Positions 1 through 6,379 of a stretch of 12,438 bases of DNA are shown piece by piece. Origin of the DNA: Aquificales bacterium (lineage in GTDB: Bacteria > Aquificota > Aquificia > Aquificales > Aquificaceae); the NCBI GenBank assembly GCA_015491275.1, contig WFWF01000036.1:1-12438 (forward strand). Direction: 5' to 3'. A program made the position numbers and the translations under genes. Position 1 is the first letter of the stretch. Every line of letters begins with the position of its first letter. The notes under the pieces were generated by a model. It had not been told where the DNA came from. It ran no database searches and saw nothing but the letters and a program-made list of their open reading frames with translations.

Positions 1-356
1 CTACAAACGATGATGTTAAAGAATTAAAGAAGGTCGTTGAAGATATAAGAAGGGAACTTAAGGAGATAAAGGGGAAAAAGGGTGATTCTTCCCTCTCCCT
101 ACCGCAAGATTGGAGGAACTTTCTCATAGTGGGTATCGCTATTTTTGCCTCACTTTTCCTTTTTATGTTCATAATGCTTATTCTTATCTTTAAAAATATA
201 AGAAAGGCAAACGGGGATGTTATGCGTGTATTCCTTGAAATGATAAATGCATTAAAAATCCTTAACTTACTGAACAGAGGTAACATTGTAAGGATGGAAA
301 ATGGTAAATTGATGGTATGGGATGAGGAGGAAAGAAAGTGGAAAGTGGTAAAATAA
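1..356 (+). CDS. C-terminal part of a single-pass membrane protein (5' end outside window)
   Basis: The reading frame is open from the left edge (first full codon at 3) to TAA at 354-356, giving 117 visible residues. An in-frame GTG at 129 is an unlikely start: it has no Shine-Dalgarno and sits inside the membrane segment. Visible residues 5-27 are charged and helical (KELKKVVEDIRRELKEIK), looking like the end of a coiled coil. Residues 41-63 are a strong hydrophobic membrane helix (IAIFASLFLFMFIMLILIF), followed by basic residues (KNIRK) that suggest a cytoplasmic C-terminal side. The tail of about 50 residues is soluble and ends WDEEERKWKVVK. I do not recognise the family. The gene lies 6 bp upstream of frr on the same strand, so the two are probably co-transcribed; a functional link to ribosome recycling is not implied. 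Confidence 0.75.
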   Translation, partial: TNDDVKELKKVVEDIRRELKEIKGKKGDSSLSLPQDWRNFLIVGIAIFASLFLFMFIMLILIFKNIRKANGDVMRVFLEMINALKILNLLNRGNIVRMENGKLMVWDEEERKWKVVK

Positions 357-362
357 GATTAC

Positions 363-908
363 ATGATGGAGGGAATATTAAGGGAAGCGGAACAGGATAT
401 GAAAAAAAGTGTTTCATACTTTAAGAATGAAGTTACGGGCTTAAGAACGGGAAGGGCGTCATCCGCACTTGTTGAGGATGTGAAAATTGAATACTACGGG
501 TCAAAGGTTCCCATAAAGCAGATTGCATCCATAACCGTACCGGAACACAGTCAGATAATGATCCAAGTGTGGGACAGCAATGCAATCCCTTCTATTGAGA
601 AGGCTATAATGGAGCAGCTGAACTTGAATCCCAATACTCAAGGTAACACCATAAGAATAAATCTTCCTCCCCTTACGGAGGAAAGGAGAAGGGAACTTGC
701 AAGGTATCTAAGTAAACTTGCTGAAGAGGCAAGGGTCGCTGTAAGAAATATAAGGAAGAGGGCTAAAGAAAAGATTGAAGACTTGGAAGGTATTTCTGAA
801 GATGAAAAGAAGCGGTTTCTTGAAAGGTTGCAGAAGTTGACGGATAAGTATATTCAAGAGATAAATGAGATAGCGGAAAGAAAAGAGGAAGAAATAATGC
901 AAGTTTGA
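363..908 (+). CDS. frr: Ribosome recycling factor
   Basis: This 181-residue protein has the usual RRF length of about 185 and is recognisable along its whole length. RRF works with EF-G in the cytoplasm to split post-termination 70S ribosomes for reuse. The N-terminal helix carries the family pattern EVTGLRTGRASSALVEDV (residues 22-39), followed by the small beta domain (YYGSKVPIKQIASITVPE). The C-terminal helices contain LPPLTEERRRELARYL and the KRAKEKI...D..K..QKLTDKYI region that form the long three-helix bundle. ATG codons occur at 363 and 366 and neither has a clear Shine-Dalgarno, so initiation may depend on coupling to the gene ending 6 bp upstream. The TGA at 906-908 is separated by 1 bp from the stop of the opposing diguanylate cyclase gene. 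Confidence 0.97.
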   Translation: MMEGILREAEQDMKKSVSYFKNEVTGLRTGRASSALVEDVKIEYYGSKVPIKQIASITVPEHSQIMIQVWDSNAIPSIEKAIMEQLNLNPNTQGNTIRINLPPLTEERRRELARYLSKLAEEARVAVRNIRKRAKEKIEDLEGISEDEKKRFLERLQKLTDKYIQEINEIAERKEEEIMQV

Positions 909-909
909 T

Positions 910-1866
910 TTACTTAACCTCAACCCTGTTTCTTCCCTTTCTTTTGGCAAGGTAAAGGGCTTCATCCGCCCTTTTTATGAAGCTTTCCTTATTATCCGTG
1001 GGCAGGAACTCGGTAACACCGAGACTTACGGTAACATGATCCACATACTTAAACCTGTGATTGGCTATCAACCTTCTTATCTTTTCCGCGAGTATCCTCG
1101 CTTGCTCCTTGTTTATATTGGGAGCCAAAATTACAAATTCTTCTCCACCCCACCGTGCAAATATATCTGTTGATCTTATATTGTTTTTAACAAGATTGGC
1201 TATCTCCATCAGAACACTGTCACCAATAAGATGTCCGTAGGTATCGTTTATGCTTTTGAAATGGTCAATGTCAAAGATTATAAGTGAAAGCGGATTTCCG
1301 TATCTCCTTGCCCTTTCTATTTCATAATCAAGGGAGCTTTCAAACTTACTTCTGTTGTATATCTTTGTCAGGGAATCTGTTATGGAAAGCTGTTCTATCT
1401 TCTTTACATACCTTTCTAACTCCGCCTTTAAGGAGTTTATTTCATCTATTTTCTTTCTCAATTTATACTGAGTTTCCTGCATAGGTGTTTGATCATGTAT
1501 GACTATAAGGGCGAGTCCTTCCTCGGGGGACAGGGGAAATATGGAAACATCCTGTTGCATAAATTTGTAAATGGGGTTAGTTACCTTTTTCAGAGGGATT
1601 TTAAGAAGATAACCCTTGACGGAAGCCAAAAGAAAAGTGGTGCTTTTTAGGGCAAAAGCGGTTTTTATTTTTCTTATTAATGATTCCTTGTCAATATCGG
1701 GAAATAATTCGTCCAATCTTTTACCTTCCGCTTCCTCCTTCGGGATTTTAGTATGGGTTTCAAGCCACGAGTTCCAAAAATATATCCTTAGATTTTCATC
1801 AACTATTGCTATACCGAGATCAAGAAGATCTAATATATAGCAGTCTTTAAAGCCCTTTTCATCCAT
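910..1866 (-). CDS. PAS-GGDEF diguanylate cyclase
   Basis: The 318-residue protein probably makes cyclic di-GMP from two GTP. Residues about 10-130 look like a PAS-type sensor (LGIAIVDENLRIYFWN near 17-32). Residues 130-160 form a coiled-coil linker, and 161-318 are a full GGDEF domain. The signature reads GGEEF (240-244), an active variant; the metal-binding Asp of FDID is at 199, and DxLTxIYNR opens the domain. An inhibitory I-site RxxD (RSTD, 231-234) lies exactly five residues before GGEEF, so product feedback inhibition is expected. No EAL or HD-GYP domain and no membrane helix are seen, so it is probably cytosolic. A GGAG overlaps the end of cheC, 3 bp upstream of the start, which suggests coupled translation with cheC and cheY. 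What the PAS domain senses cannot be read from sequence. Confidence 0.93.
   Translation of the reverse strand: MDEKGFKDCYILDLLDLGIAIVDENLRIYFWNSWLETHTKIPKEEAEGKRLDELFPDIDKESLIRKIKTAFALKSTTFLLASVKGYLLKIPLKKVTNPIYKFMQQDVSIFPLSPEEGLALIVIHDQTPMQETQYKLRKKIDEINSLKAELERYVKKIEQLSITDSLTKIYNRSKFESSLDYEIERARRYGNPLSLIIFDIDHFKSINDTYGHLIGDSVLMEIANLVKNNIRSTDIFARWGGEEFVILAPNINKEQARILAEKIRRLIANHRFKYVDHVTVSLGVTEFLPTDNKESFIKRADEALYLAKRKGRNRVEVK
954..976 (+). terminator. Possible intrinsic terminator for frr, inside the opposing gene
   Basis: A perfect 7-bp inverted repeat (AAAGGGC at 954-960, GCCCTTT at 968-974) encloses a 7-nt loop and ends in five T residues (972-976) on the + strand. It lies 46 bp after the frr stop, where no intergenic space exists. 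The same bases encode the conserved ADEALYLAK end of the GGDEF domain, so the repeat could be a by-product of coding. The T-tract is short and partly inside the stem, so support is modest. Confidence 0.4.
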
Positions 1867-1869
1867 CCC

Positions 1870-2472
1870 CTACTCCAGCATAGAATTTATTTTTTCCTTT
1901 AAAAGCTTAAAGGAGTCTTCCTTCATAAGGATAAATAAGAATCCCTTTATATTCTCCTTTTCAAATTCCAAAAGGGTGCTTATGACGATAACCTTGCTGT
2001 AGTTATTTGAAAAATCATGCTGTTTAAGAATACCGTCAACGGATATTAGATCTATTGATGGGGGTGAAAATCTTACTTTTACACCCATAAGCTCAGCAAA
2101 ACTTCTTATAAAGGAAGAAGTAAGTATATTTGTAAGCTCAAGGGTTATATCCGAGACATTTTCTTCCATTACAATACTGTCAAATTTGCTCGCAAGGTTA
2201 TAAGCGGAATCATAATCAATTAAGAATACGGTTTCACCCTCAAAATCTCCCATATACATCTGGGTAACAAGGAAGTATTTTGCCGTTTTGTCTATTTTAT
2301 CAAGTATTATATCAAATATGTCCTTAGCATCAATGATTTCTACTGAGGGGACGGCAAGTTTTGCAAAGGCGTTCATCATATCCGCTATAATTGCTGTTGC
2401 ACTTCCGAAGGAGATGTTTACCATCTCCTGCAAGACATCCTTCTCCTCGTGATTAAGCATCATCACATCCAT
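1870..2472 (-). CDS. cheC: CheC-type CheY-phosphate phosphatase
   Basis: The 200-residue protein matches CheC in length (about 205) and internal duplication. Both phosphatase signatures, D-x3-E-x2-N, are intact: D12/E16/N19 (DVLQEMVNISFG) and D108/E112/N115 (DITLELTNI). CheC dephosphorylates CheY-P through these Glu/Asn pairs, and in Bacillus and Thermotoga it also binds the deamidase CheD; no cheD is in this window. It lies 4 bp downstream of a CheY-like receiver gene, its likely substrate, and 3 bp upstream of a diguanylate cyclase gene. Other ATGs at codons 4 and 5 are possible starts, as no candidate has a strong Shine-Dalgarno; codon 1 keeps the closest spacing to the receiver gene. CheX or a FliY-like protein is less likely, because both sites are present and there is no SpoA domain. 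Confidence 0.88.
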   Translation of the reverse strand: MDVMMLNHEEKDVLQEMVNISFGSATAIIADMMNAFAKLAVPSVEIIDAKDIFDIILDKIDKTAKYFLVTQMYMGDFEGETVFLIDYDSAYNLASKFDSIVMEENVSDITLELTNILTSSFIRSFAELMGVKVRFSPPSIDLISVDGILKQHDFSNNYSKVIVISTLLEFEKENIKGFLFILMKEDSFKLLKEKINSMLE

Positions 2473-2476
2473 CTTT

Positions 2477-2842
2477 TTAATTCTTTACAAATTTTTCAAA
2501 TATCTCCTTCATCTTCTCGGGTGATATTGGTTTCTTTACGAAGGCTCTTGCTCCGAGCTCCATCACCTCCCTTACCGCTTGCTGTTGAATATCCGCGGAT
2601 ATGATTATTACCGTAGCATCCGGATGCCTACTTCTTATGTGATAAAGGGCTTCAAAACCGTCCATAACGGGCATGGTAAGATCAAGAAAAACCAAATCTG
2701 GATTAATCTCCTCATATTTTTCTACCGCTTCTTTTCCGTTTTCCGCCTCATATATCTCACTCTGAGATTTTATCTCCTCGGGTATTGCCTTTATTATCAT
2801 TTTTCGTGAAAAGGAAGAGTCATCAACCACAAGGATCTTCAT
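2477..2842 (-). CDS. CheY-like single-domain response regulator
   Basis: The 121-residue protein is a stand-alone receiver domain. The acidic pocket is D7/D8 (VVDDSS), the phosphoacceptor is D54 (FLDLTMP), the switch Ser is S82 (IIISAD) and the conserved Lys is K104 (KKP). Position 101, the aromatic switch, is Phe rather than the Tyr of E. coli CheY. No output domain is present, so it must act by binding a partner. With cheC directly downstream it is probably CheC's substrate, in the style of CheY or a motility/c-di-GMP adaptor. No histidine kinase is nearby, so its phosphodonor lies elsewhere. The start is fixed by an AGGAGGT five bases upstream; the transketolase stop is 15 bp before it. 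Confidence 0.93.
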   Translation of the reverse strand: MKILVVDDSSFSRKMIIKAIPEEIKSQSEIYEAENGKEAVEKYEEINPDLVFLDLTMPVMDGFEALYHIRSRHPDATVIIISADIQQQAVREVMELGARAFVKKPISPEKMKEIFEKFVKN

Positions 2843-2847
2843 TAAGA

Positions 2848-2854
2848 ACCTCCT
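2848..2854 (-). promoter_or_regulatory. Strong Shine-Dalgarno of the cheY-like gene
   Basis: AGGAGGT on the - strand lies 5 nt before the receiver ATG, between the tkt stop and that ATG. Most other genes in this string have weak sites, so the signalling cassette may be translated independently of, and more strongly than, tkt on the shared message. Confidence 0.8.
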
Positions 2855-2857
2855 CTA

Positions 2858-4837
2858 TCAGAACCACTTTTTTATTATCCTTTCCGCTATCCTTTCCGGA
2901 GTAAAACCGAAGTGGTCCATAAGCTGACCTCCCGGCGCGGATTTACCGAAGGTCTCAAGGGAAATAATCAGCCCTTCCTCTCCCGTAAATCTGTACCAGG
3001 TAAGTCCCTTACCCGCCTCAATTGCAACCCTTCTTTTAATATCCTTTGATAATACGGAATTTTTATAATCTTCTTCTTGCATTTCAAACAGCTCATAGGA
3101 AAAAACATTAACAACCCTAACCCCTATACCTTTTTCTTCAAGCATCTCCTTTGCCTTCAGGGAAGGATACACTTCGGAACCCGATGAAAAGATGATTACA
3201 TCAGGATTTTCCGCATCCGCTATTATGTAAGCGCCCTTTTCAGCTAAAGAATAATGGGCATACTTGTTCCTGTCTATCAGAGGGAGCTTTTGTCTTGAAA
3301 GAACAATTGCAACTGGACCATCCTTTCTTTTTATAGCCACCTTATAAGCAACACTTACCTCGTTGGGATCCGCTGGTCTTAATACCCAAAGGTTTGGTAT
3401 CAGTCTAAGGGAAGATAGTTGTTCAACTGGTTGGTGGGTAGGTCCGTCCTCTCCGAGACCTATGGAATCATGGGTAAAAACATATAAAACATGTAGCTTG
3501 GAGAGGGCTGCCATCCTCACAGAGGGCCTCATATAATCCGAGAAAACCAAGAAAGTTCCTCCGTAGGGCAAAATCCCTCCGTGATAAGCCATACCGTTCA
3601 TTATTGATCCCATAGCATGTTCCCTAACCCCGTAATGTATATTTCTACCCAAAGGATTTTCCTTAGACATATCCCCCAAGCCTTTAAGGTAAGTATTGTT
3701 GGATTCTGATAAATCTGCTGAACCCCCAATCATAAGTGGTATATGTTTTGCGATTGAATTAAGCACTATACCGGAAGCCTTCCTTGTGGGCATTCCTTCT
3801 TCAAACGTGGGCAGATGCTTCTCCCATTCTCCGTCCCAATTTCCTTTAAAGGCTTTTTCCAATTCCTCCGCCAGTTCTGGAAACTTTTTCCTGTATTCCT
3901 CAAACTTCTTTTTCCACTCCTCTTCTTTACGCCTGCCTTCCTCTACATGCCTTCTTGTATAGGCAAGCACATCTTCCGGTACGAAAAAAGGTTCATAGGA
4001 CCAATTCAGATTCTCCCTTGTTTTTTTAACACCTTCCTCACCCAAAGGAGCTCCGTGTACAGAGGCATCATCCTGCTTAGGACTGCCGTAACCCAGATGG
4101 GTTCTGACGGATATGAAAGAAGGTTTATCCTTTACTTCCTTAGCACTTTTTATGGCTTCCTCTATTTCCTCAAGGTTATAACCGTCCTCAACATGTTGAA
4201 TATGCCATCCGAGAGCCTCAAATCTTTTAAGTACATCCTCACTCCATGCAAGGGAGGTAGGACCATCTATGGAAACATGATTGTTATCCCATATAACTAT
4301 TAGTTTACCCAAGCCGAGATGACCCGCTATAGCTCCTGCTTCATAGGATATACCTTCCATGAGATCACCGTCGGAACAAAGGACATAGGTGTGGTGGTCT
4401 ATTATGTTAAAACCGTCCCTGTTGTATCTTTCCGAAAGGTATTTTTCCGCTATTGCCATACCTACAGCATTGGCAAATCCTTGACCAAGTGGACCCGTTG
4501 TTGCTTCAACACCCGGTGTCATAAAGCTTTCCGGATGTCCAGGTGTTATACTGTTGAGCTGTCTGAAATTTTTAAGGTCATCAAGGGTTACATCATAGCC
4601 GAACATGTACAGAGTTGCATAAAGCATGGCGGACGCATGACCAGCGGACAGAACGAATCTGTCCCTGTCTATCCACTTTGGGTTCTTGGGATTGAATTTA
4701 AGAAATCTGTCAAAAATGAGAAATATAATGTGGGACGCACCAAGGGGCATACCCGGATGTCCCGATTTAGCTTTTTCAACCTGATCAACGCTTAGGAACC
4801 TGATAGCGTTTATTGCCATCTCTTCAATCTTTTCCAT
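2858..4837 (-). CDS. tkt: Transketolase
   Basis: This thiamine-diphosphate enzyme transfers two-carbon ketol units between sugar phosphates in the non-oxidative pentose phosphate (and Calvin) pathways. From the ATG at 4837 it is 659 residues, the normal length for the family. Visible motifs are SGHPGMPLGASH (25-36), SAGHASAMLY (64-73), GPLGQGFANAVGMA (115-128) and the ThDP/metal motif SDGDLMEG (155-162) followed by WDNN. The catalytic Glu lies in VREHAM (E406), and GEDGPTHQPVEQ is in the pyrimidine-binding domain. A longer frame reaches a TTG at 4885, but that would overlap the preceding gene by 29 bp and add 16 residues absent from typical transketolases. The ATG at 4837 leaves a 19-bp gap and a usual N terminus, though without a clear Shine-Dalgarno. 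It is co-oriented with ppiD upstream and the signalling genes downstream. Confidence 0.96.
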   Translation of the reverse strand: MEKIEEMAINAIRFLSVDQVEKAKSGHPGMPLGASHIIFLIFDRFLKFNPKNPKWIDRDRFVLSAGHASAMLYATLYMFGYDVTLDDLKNFRQLNSITPGHPESFMTPGVEATTGPLGQGFANAVGMAIAEKYLSERYNRDGFNIIDHHTYVLCSDGDLMEGISYEAGAIAGHLGLGKLIVIWDNNHVSIDGPTSLAWSEDVLKRFEALGWHIQHVEDGYNLEEIEEAIKSAKEVKDKPSFISVRTHLGYGSPKQDDASVHGAPLGEEGVKKTRENLNWSYEPFFVPEDVLAYTRRHVEEGRRKEEEWKKKFEEYRKKFPELAEELEKAFKGNWDGEWEKHLPTFEEGMPTRKASGIVLNSIAKHIPLMIGGSADLSESNNTYLKGLGDMSKENPLGRNIHYGVREHAMGSIMNGMAYHGGILPYGGTFLVFSDYMRPSVRMAALSKLHVLYVFTHDSIGLGEDGPTHQPVEQLSSLRLIPNLWVLRPADPNEVSVAYKVAIKRKDGPVAIVLSRQKLPLIDRNKYAHYSLAEKGAYIIADAENPDVIIFSSGSEVYPSLKAKEMLEEKGIGVRVVNVFSYELFEMQEEDYKNSVLSKDIKRRVAIEAGKGLTWYRFTGEEGLIISLETFGKSAPGGQLMDHFGFTPERIAERIIKKWF

Positions 4838-4856
4838 GGCTATATATTTTATCCGT

Positions 4857-6164
4857 TCATCTAAGAAACTCCATGTTGAATTCAATATCGGCTTTTTTCT
4901 GTGAGGATTTAATAAGAAGATCTAAAAGGGCGGACCTTTTTATGGTGAAAAGATCCCCTTCCAATTTTTCTAAATCGGACGGTGATGGTTCTTTAAATTG
5001 TTTACTCCTAAGCTTTAAAATAAGATAGCCTTTCTTCGTCCTCAGAGGACCGATCACCTTCGTGTTTGCGTCAAAGATACGAATAAGATCAACCGTATCA
5101 ACACCTAAAAGGAGCCTTATCTGGTTTACAGGCGTATCCCTGAGTTTAAGGGAATGTGCACCTACTTTTATGCCTTTCAAAAGTTTATTTTTAATTTCCT
5201 TTGCCCTTTGCTTCATTAACTCTTCTTCTTTTTCCGCAATAAGTTCTTCTATTATCCTTTCCCTGACCTCCTCAAGGGGTTTTATACGCTTCCCTTCTTC
5301 TTTTATAACCTTTACAATGTAGTAGGTATCGCCGATCCTCCTTAGATCATGTGTGTAATCCTTGCGTTTCAATCGTTCCCTTATTTTCCCGGGCAGTTTG
5401 TCAATTTCATCTTCCTTTATAAGAGAGAAACCTTCGGGTTCCTTTCCCGCTTTAATCTCTTCGTATATACTGACAGCCTTTTCTTTGTCTTTCGTTTTCC
5501 ACAGTTTTATTGAGCGACTTTCTTCTTCCACAAACATATCTTTGTTTTCTTCATAAAATCTTCTTACCTCATCCTCTGAAGGTGAAAACCTTGCTCTTAC
5601 CTGACTCCTGTCAACTATATACGCTTCTCCGTCTATCTTCGTATAGTTCAGCCTCTTATAAAGCTCCTTTTCTTCGGGGGATATATACACTCCGTTGCCT
5701 ATTAGATCAATCAGTTTATTGACCGTCAAAATCTTTCTTAGATAAGCTTCGTACTCTTCCGGAAGTATGTTAAGGGATGCAAGTAACTCCTTATATTTTC
5801 TTACACTAAAATCACCGTTCTCTTTAAAGGCTGGATCTTCACTTATAACTACTGCTATTTCTCTGTCCGATGTATGAAGACCTATATTTTTAGCTTTCTG
5901 ATATAAGAGTTCTCTGACCACAAGTGTTTCAGCTATCCTTATCCTATCTTCCCTTGTCTGAATAGGTACAGGAGATTTGAGAGCTTCTATCCTGAACTCC
6001 CTCAGGGTTATACATTCACCGTTGACCGTAGCTATGCATGCCTTACTTCCTCCCGCTATATCCCTTATATCCGCTGCGGAGAACATCCACAACAGAAAAG
6101 AAAGGGATGCAATAGCTATTATAAATACGGCAATTTTTTTATGTTTTTGAATAAGCCCGTACAT
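4857..6164 (-). CDS. PpiD/SurA-like membrane-anchored periplasmic chaperone
   Basis: The 435-residue protein starts with a short basic stretch and one membrane helix (11-30), as in PpiD, placing the rest in the periplasm. The SurA_N/PpiD chaperone region follows: ATVNGECITLREF (45-57), then DPAFKENGDFSVRKYKELL (110-128) and a PEEYEAYLR pattern characteristic of PpiD. Residues 160-345 are charged and helical. The segment about 210-290, where a parvulin domain should lie, keeps only faint traces (YYIVKVIKEE) and lacks the usual GGDLGWF and C-terminal FGYHII motifs. I infer a chaperone with a degenerate or absent prolyl isomerase. A second parvulin-like trace, IGPLRTKKGYLILKL (371-385), is also incomplete. 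The gene begins 20 bp after a tRNA gene. Full-length E. coli PpiD is about 620 residues, so this is a shorter variant. Confidence 0.78.
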   Translation of the reverse strand: MYGLIQKHKKIAVFIIAIASLSFLLWMFSAADIRDIAGGSKACIATVNGECITLREFRIEALKSPVPIQTREDRIRIAETLVVRELLYQKAKNIGLHTSDREIAVVISEDPAFKENGDFSVRKYKELLASLNILPEEYEAYLRKILTVNKLIDLIGNGVYISPEEKELYKRLNYTKIDGEAYIVDRSQVRARFSPSEDEVRRFYEENKDMFVEEESRSIKLWKTKDKEKAVSIYEEIKAGKEPEGFSLIKEDEIDKLPGKIRERLKRKDYTHDLRRIGDTYYIVKVIKEEGKRIKPLEEVRERIIEELIAEKEEELMKQRAKEIKNKLLKGIKVGAHSLKLRDTPVNQIRLLLGVDTVDLIRIFDANTKVIGPLRTKKGYLILKLRSKQFKEPSPSDLEKLEGDLFTIKRSALLDLLIKSSQKKADIEFNMEFLR

Positions 6165-6172
6165 CTGGCTTT

Positions 6173-6178
6173 ATTATA
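6173..6178 (-). promoter_or_regulatory. Candidate -10 element for ppiD, close to its start codon
   Basis: A perfect TATAAT on the - strand lies between the tRNA 3' end and the ppiD ATG, with only 8 nt between the box and the ATG. If used, transcription would begin within a few bases of the ATG and give a nearly leaderless mRNA. The -35 position falls inside the tRNA, where only a poor match (TTCAAG, 6198-6203) is seen. Alternatively the gene is read through from the tRNA promoter and the hexamer is incidental. Confidence 0.4.
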
Positions 6179-6183
6179 GCAAA

Positions 6184-6257
6184 TGGCGGCGGGAGGACTT
6201 GAACCTCCGACCTGGGACTTATGAGATCCCCGCTCTGGCCAGCTGAGCTACGCCGCC
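6184..6257 (-). tRNA. tRNA with anticodon CAU (probably elongator tRNA-Met)
   Basis: The - strand folds into a complete 74-nt cloverleaf. The acceptor stem GGCGGCG/CGCCGCC is perfect. The D stem is GCTC/GAGC, the anticodon stem GGGAT/GTCCC has one G-T pair, the loop is CTCATAA with anticodon CAT, and the T arm is GGAGG-TTCAAGT-CCTCC. The discriminator base is A (6184). No CCA is encoded, so a CCA-adding enzyme is needed. The perfect first acceptor pair and the absence of the three-GC anticodon stem exclude initiator tRNA-fMet. Elongator Met is favoured, but tRNA-Ile2, whose CAU is modified by TilS to lysidine, has the same loop and is not excluded. The ppiD ATG lies 20 bp downstream. Confidence 0.95.
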
Positions 6258-6266
6258 TTTAATTCC

Positions 6267-6272
6267 ATAATA
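6267..6272 (-). promoter_or_regulatory. Candidate -10 box of the tRNA gene
   Basis: TATTAT on the - strand ends 9 nt before the mature tRNA 5' end, a fitting position for a short pre-tRNA leader. An overlapping AT-rich TATAAAA lies just upstream at 6273-6279. The expected -35 region, near 6290-6296, has only a weak match (ATTCAA). Confidence 0.4.
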
Positions 6273-6306
6273 TTTTATACCAAGATATTGAATCGGAAAG
6301 AAAATC

Positions 6307-6334
6307 TTGACATTTGACAATGTTAGACTAAAAT
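6307..6334 (+). promoter_or_regulatory. Sigma-70-type promoter of hsp20
   Basis: A perfect -35 TTGACA (6307-6312) is followed after 16 bp by TAAAAT (6329-6334). A second perfect TTGACA at 6314-6319 lies 7 bp later and could pair with the TATATA at 6339-6344 at a longer 19-bp spacing. No CIRCE inverted repeat or sigma-32-type -35/-10 set is visible, so the mode of heat-shock control is not apparent. Confidence 0.65.
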
Positions 6335-6364
6335 TTTTTATATAAGGTGTTATAAAATTAACCG

Positions 6365-6374
6365 AAGGAGGTGA
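6365..6374 (+). promoter_or_regulatory. Very strong Shine-Dalgarno that sets the hsp20 start
   Basis: AAGGAGGTGA is a near-complete complement of the 16S rRNA 3' end and stands 5 nt before ATG 6380. An in-frame GTG at 6371 lies inside this site and therefore cannot be the start codon it serves. The protein should begin MRRSISIWNPF. Confidence 0.88.
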
Positions 6375-6379
6375 GTAGC

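Noticed and set aside
129..356. Separate small gene starting at GTG 129
   Set aside because: The frame is open to the left edge and continues a charged helical segment; no ribosome site precedes 129.
3815..4303. Long + strand reading frames opposite tkt (also 4319-4795 and others opposite murA and ppiD)
   Set aside because: Their composition is Phe/Ser/Cys-rich antisense-like, they have no ribosome site, and the opposite strand has a strongly conserved enzyme.
4838..4885. Extension of transketolase to a TTG start at 4885
   Set aside because: The added 16 residues are not typical of the family and overlap ppiD by 29 bp; ATG 4837 gives a normal N terminus.
6371..6379. GTG start of hsp20 at 6371
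   Set aside because: It lies inside the Shine-Dalgarno AAGGAGGTGA, which serves ATG 6380.
6258..6379. CIRCE operator or riboswitch upstream of hsp20
   Set aside because: No TTAGCACTC inverted repeat and no convincing structured leader; the leader from the inferred start is short and AT-rich.
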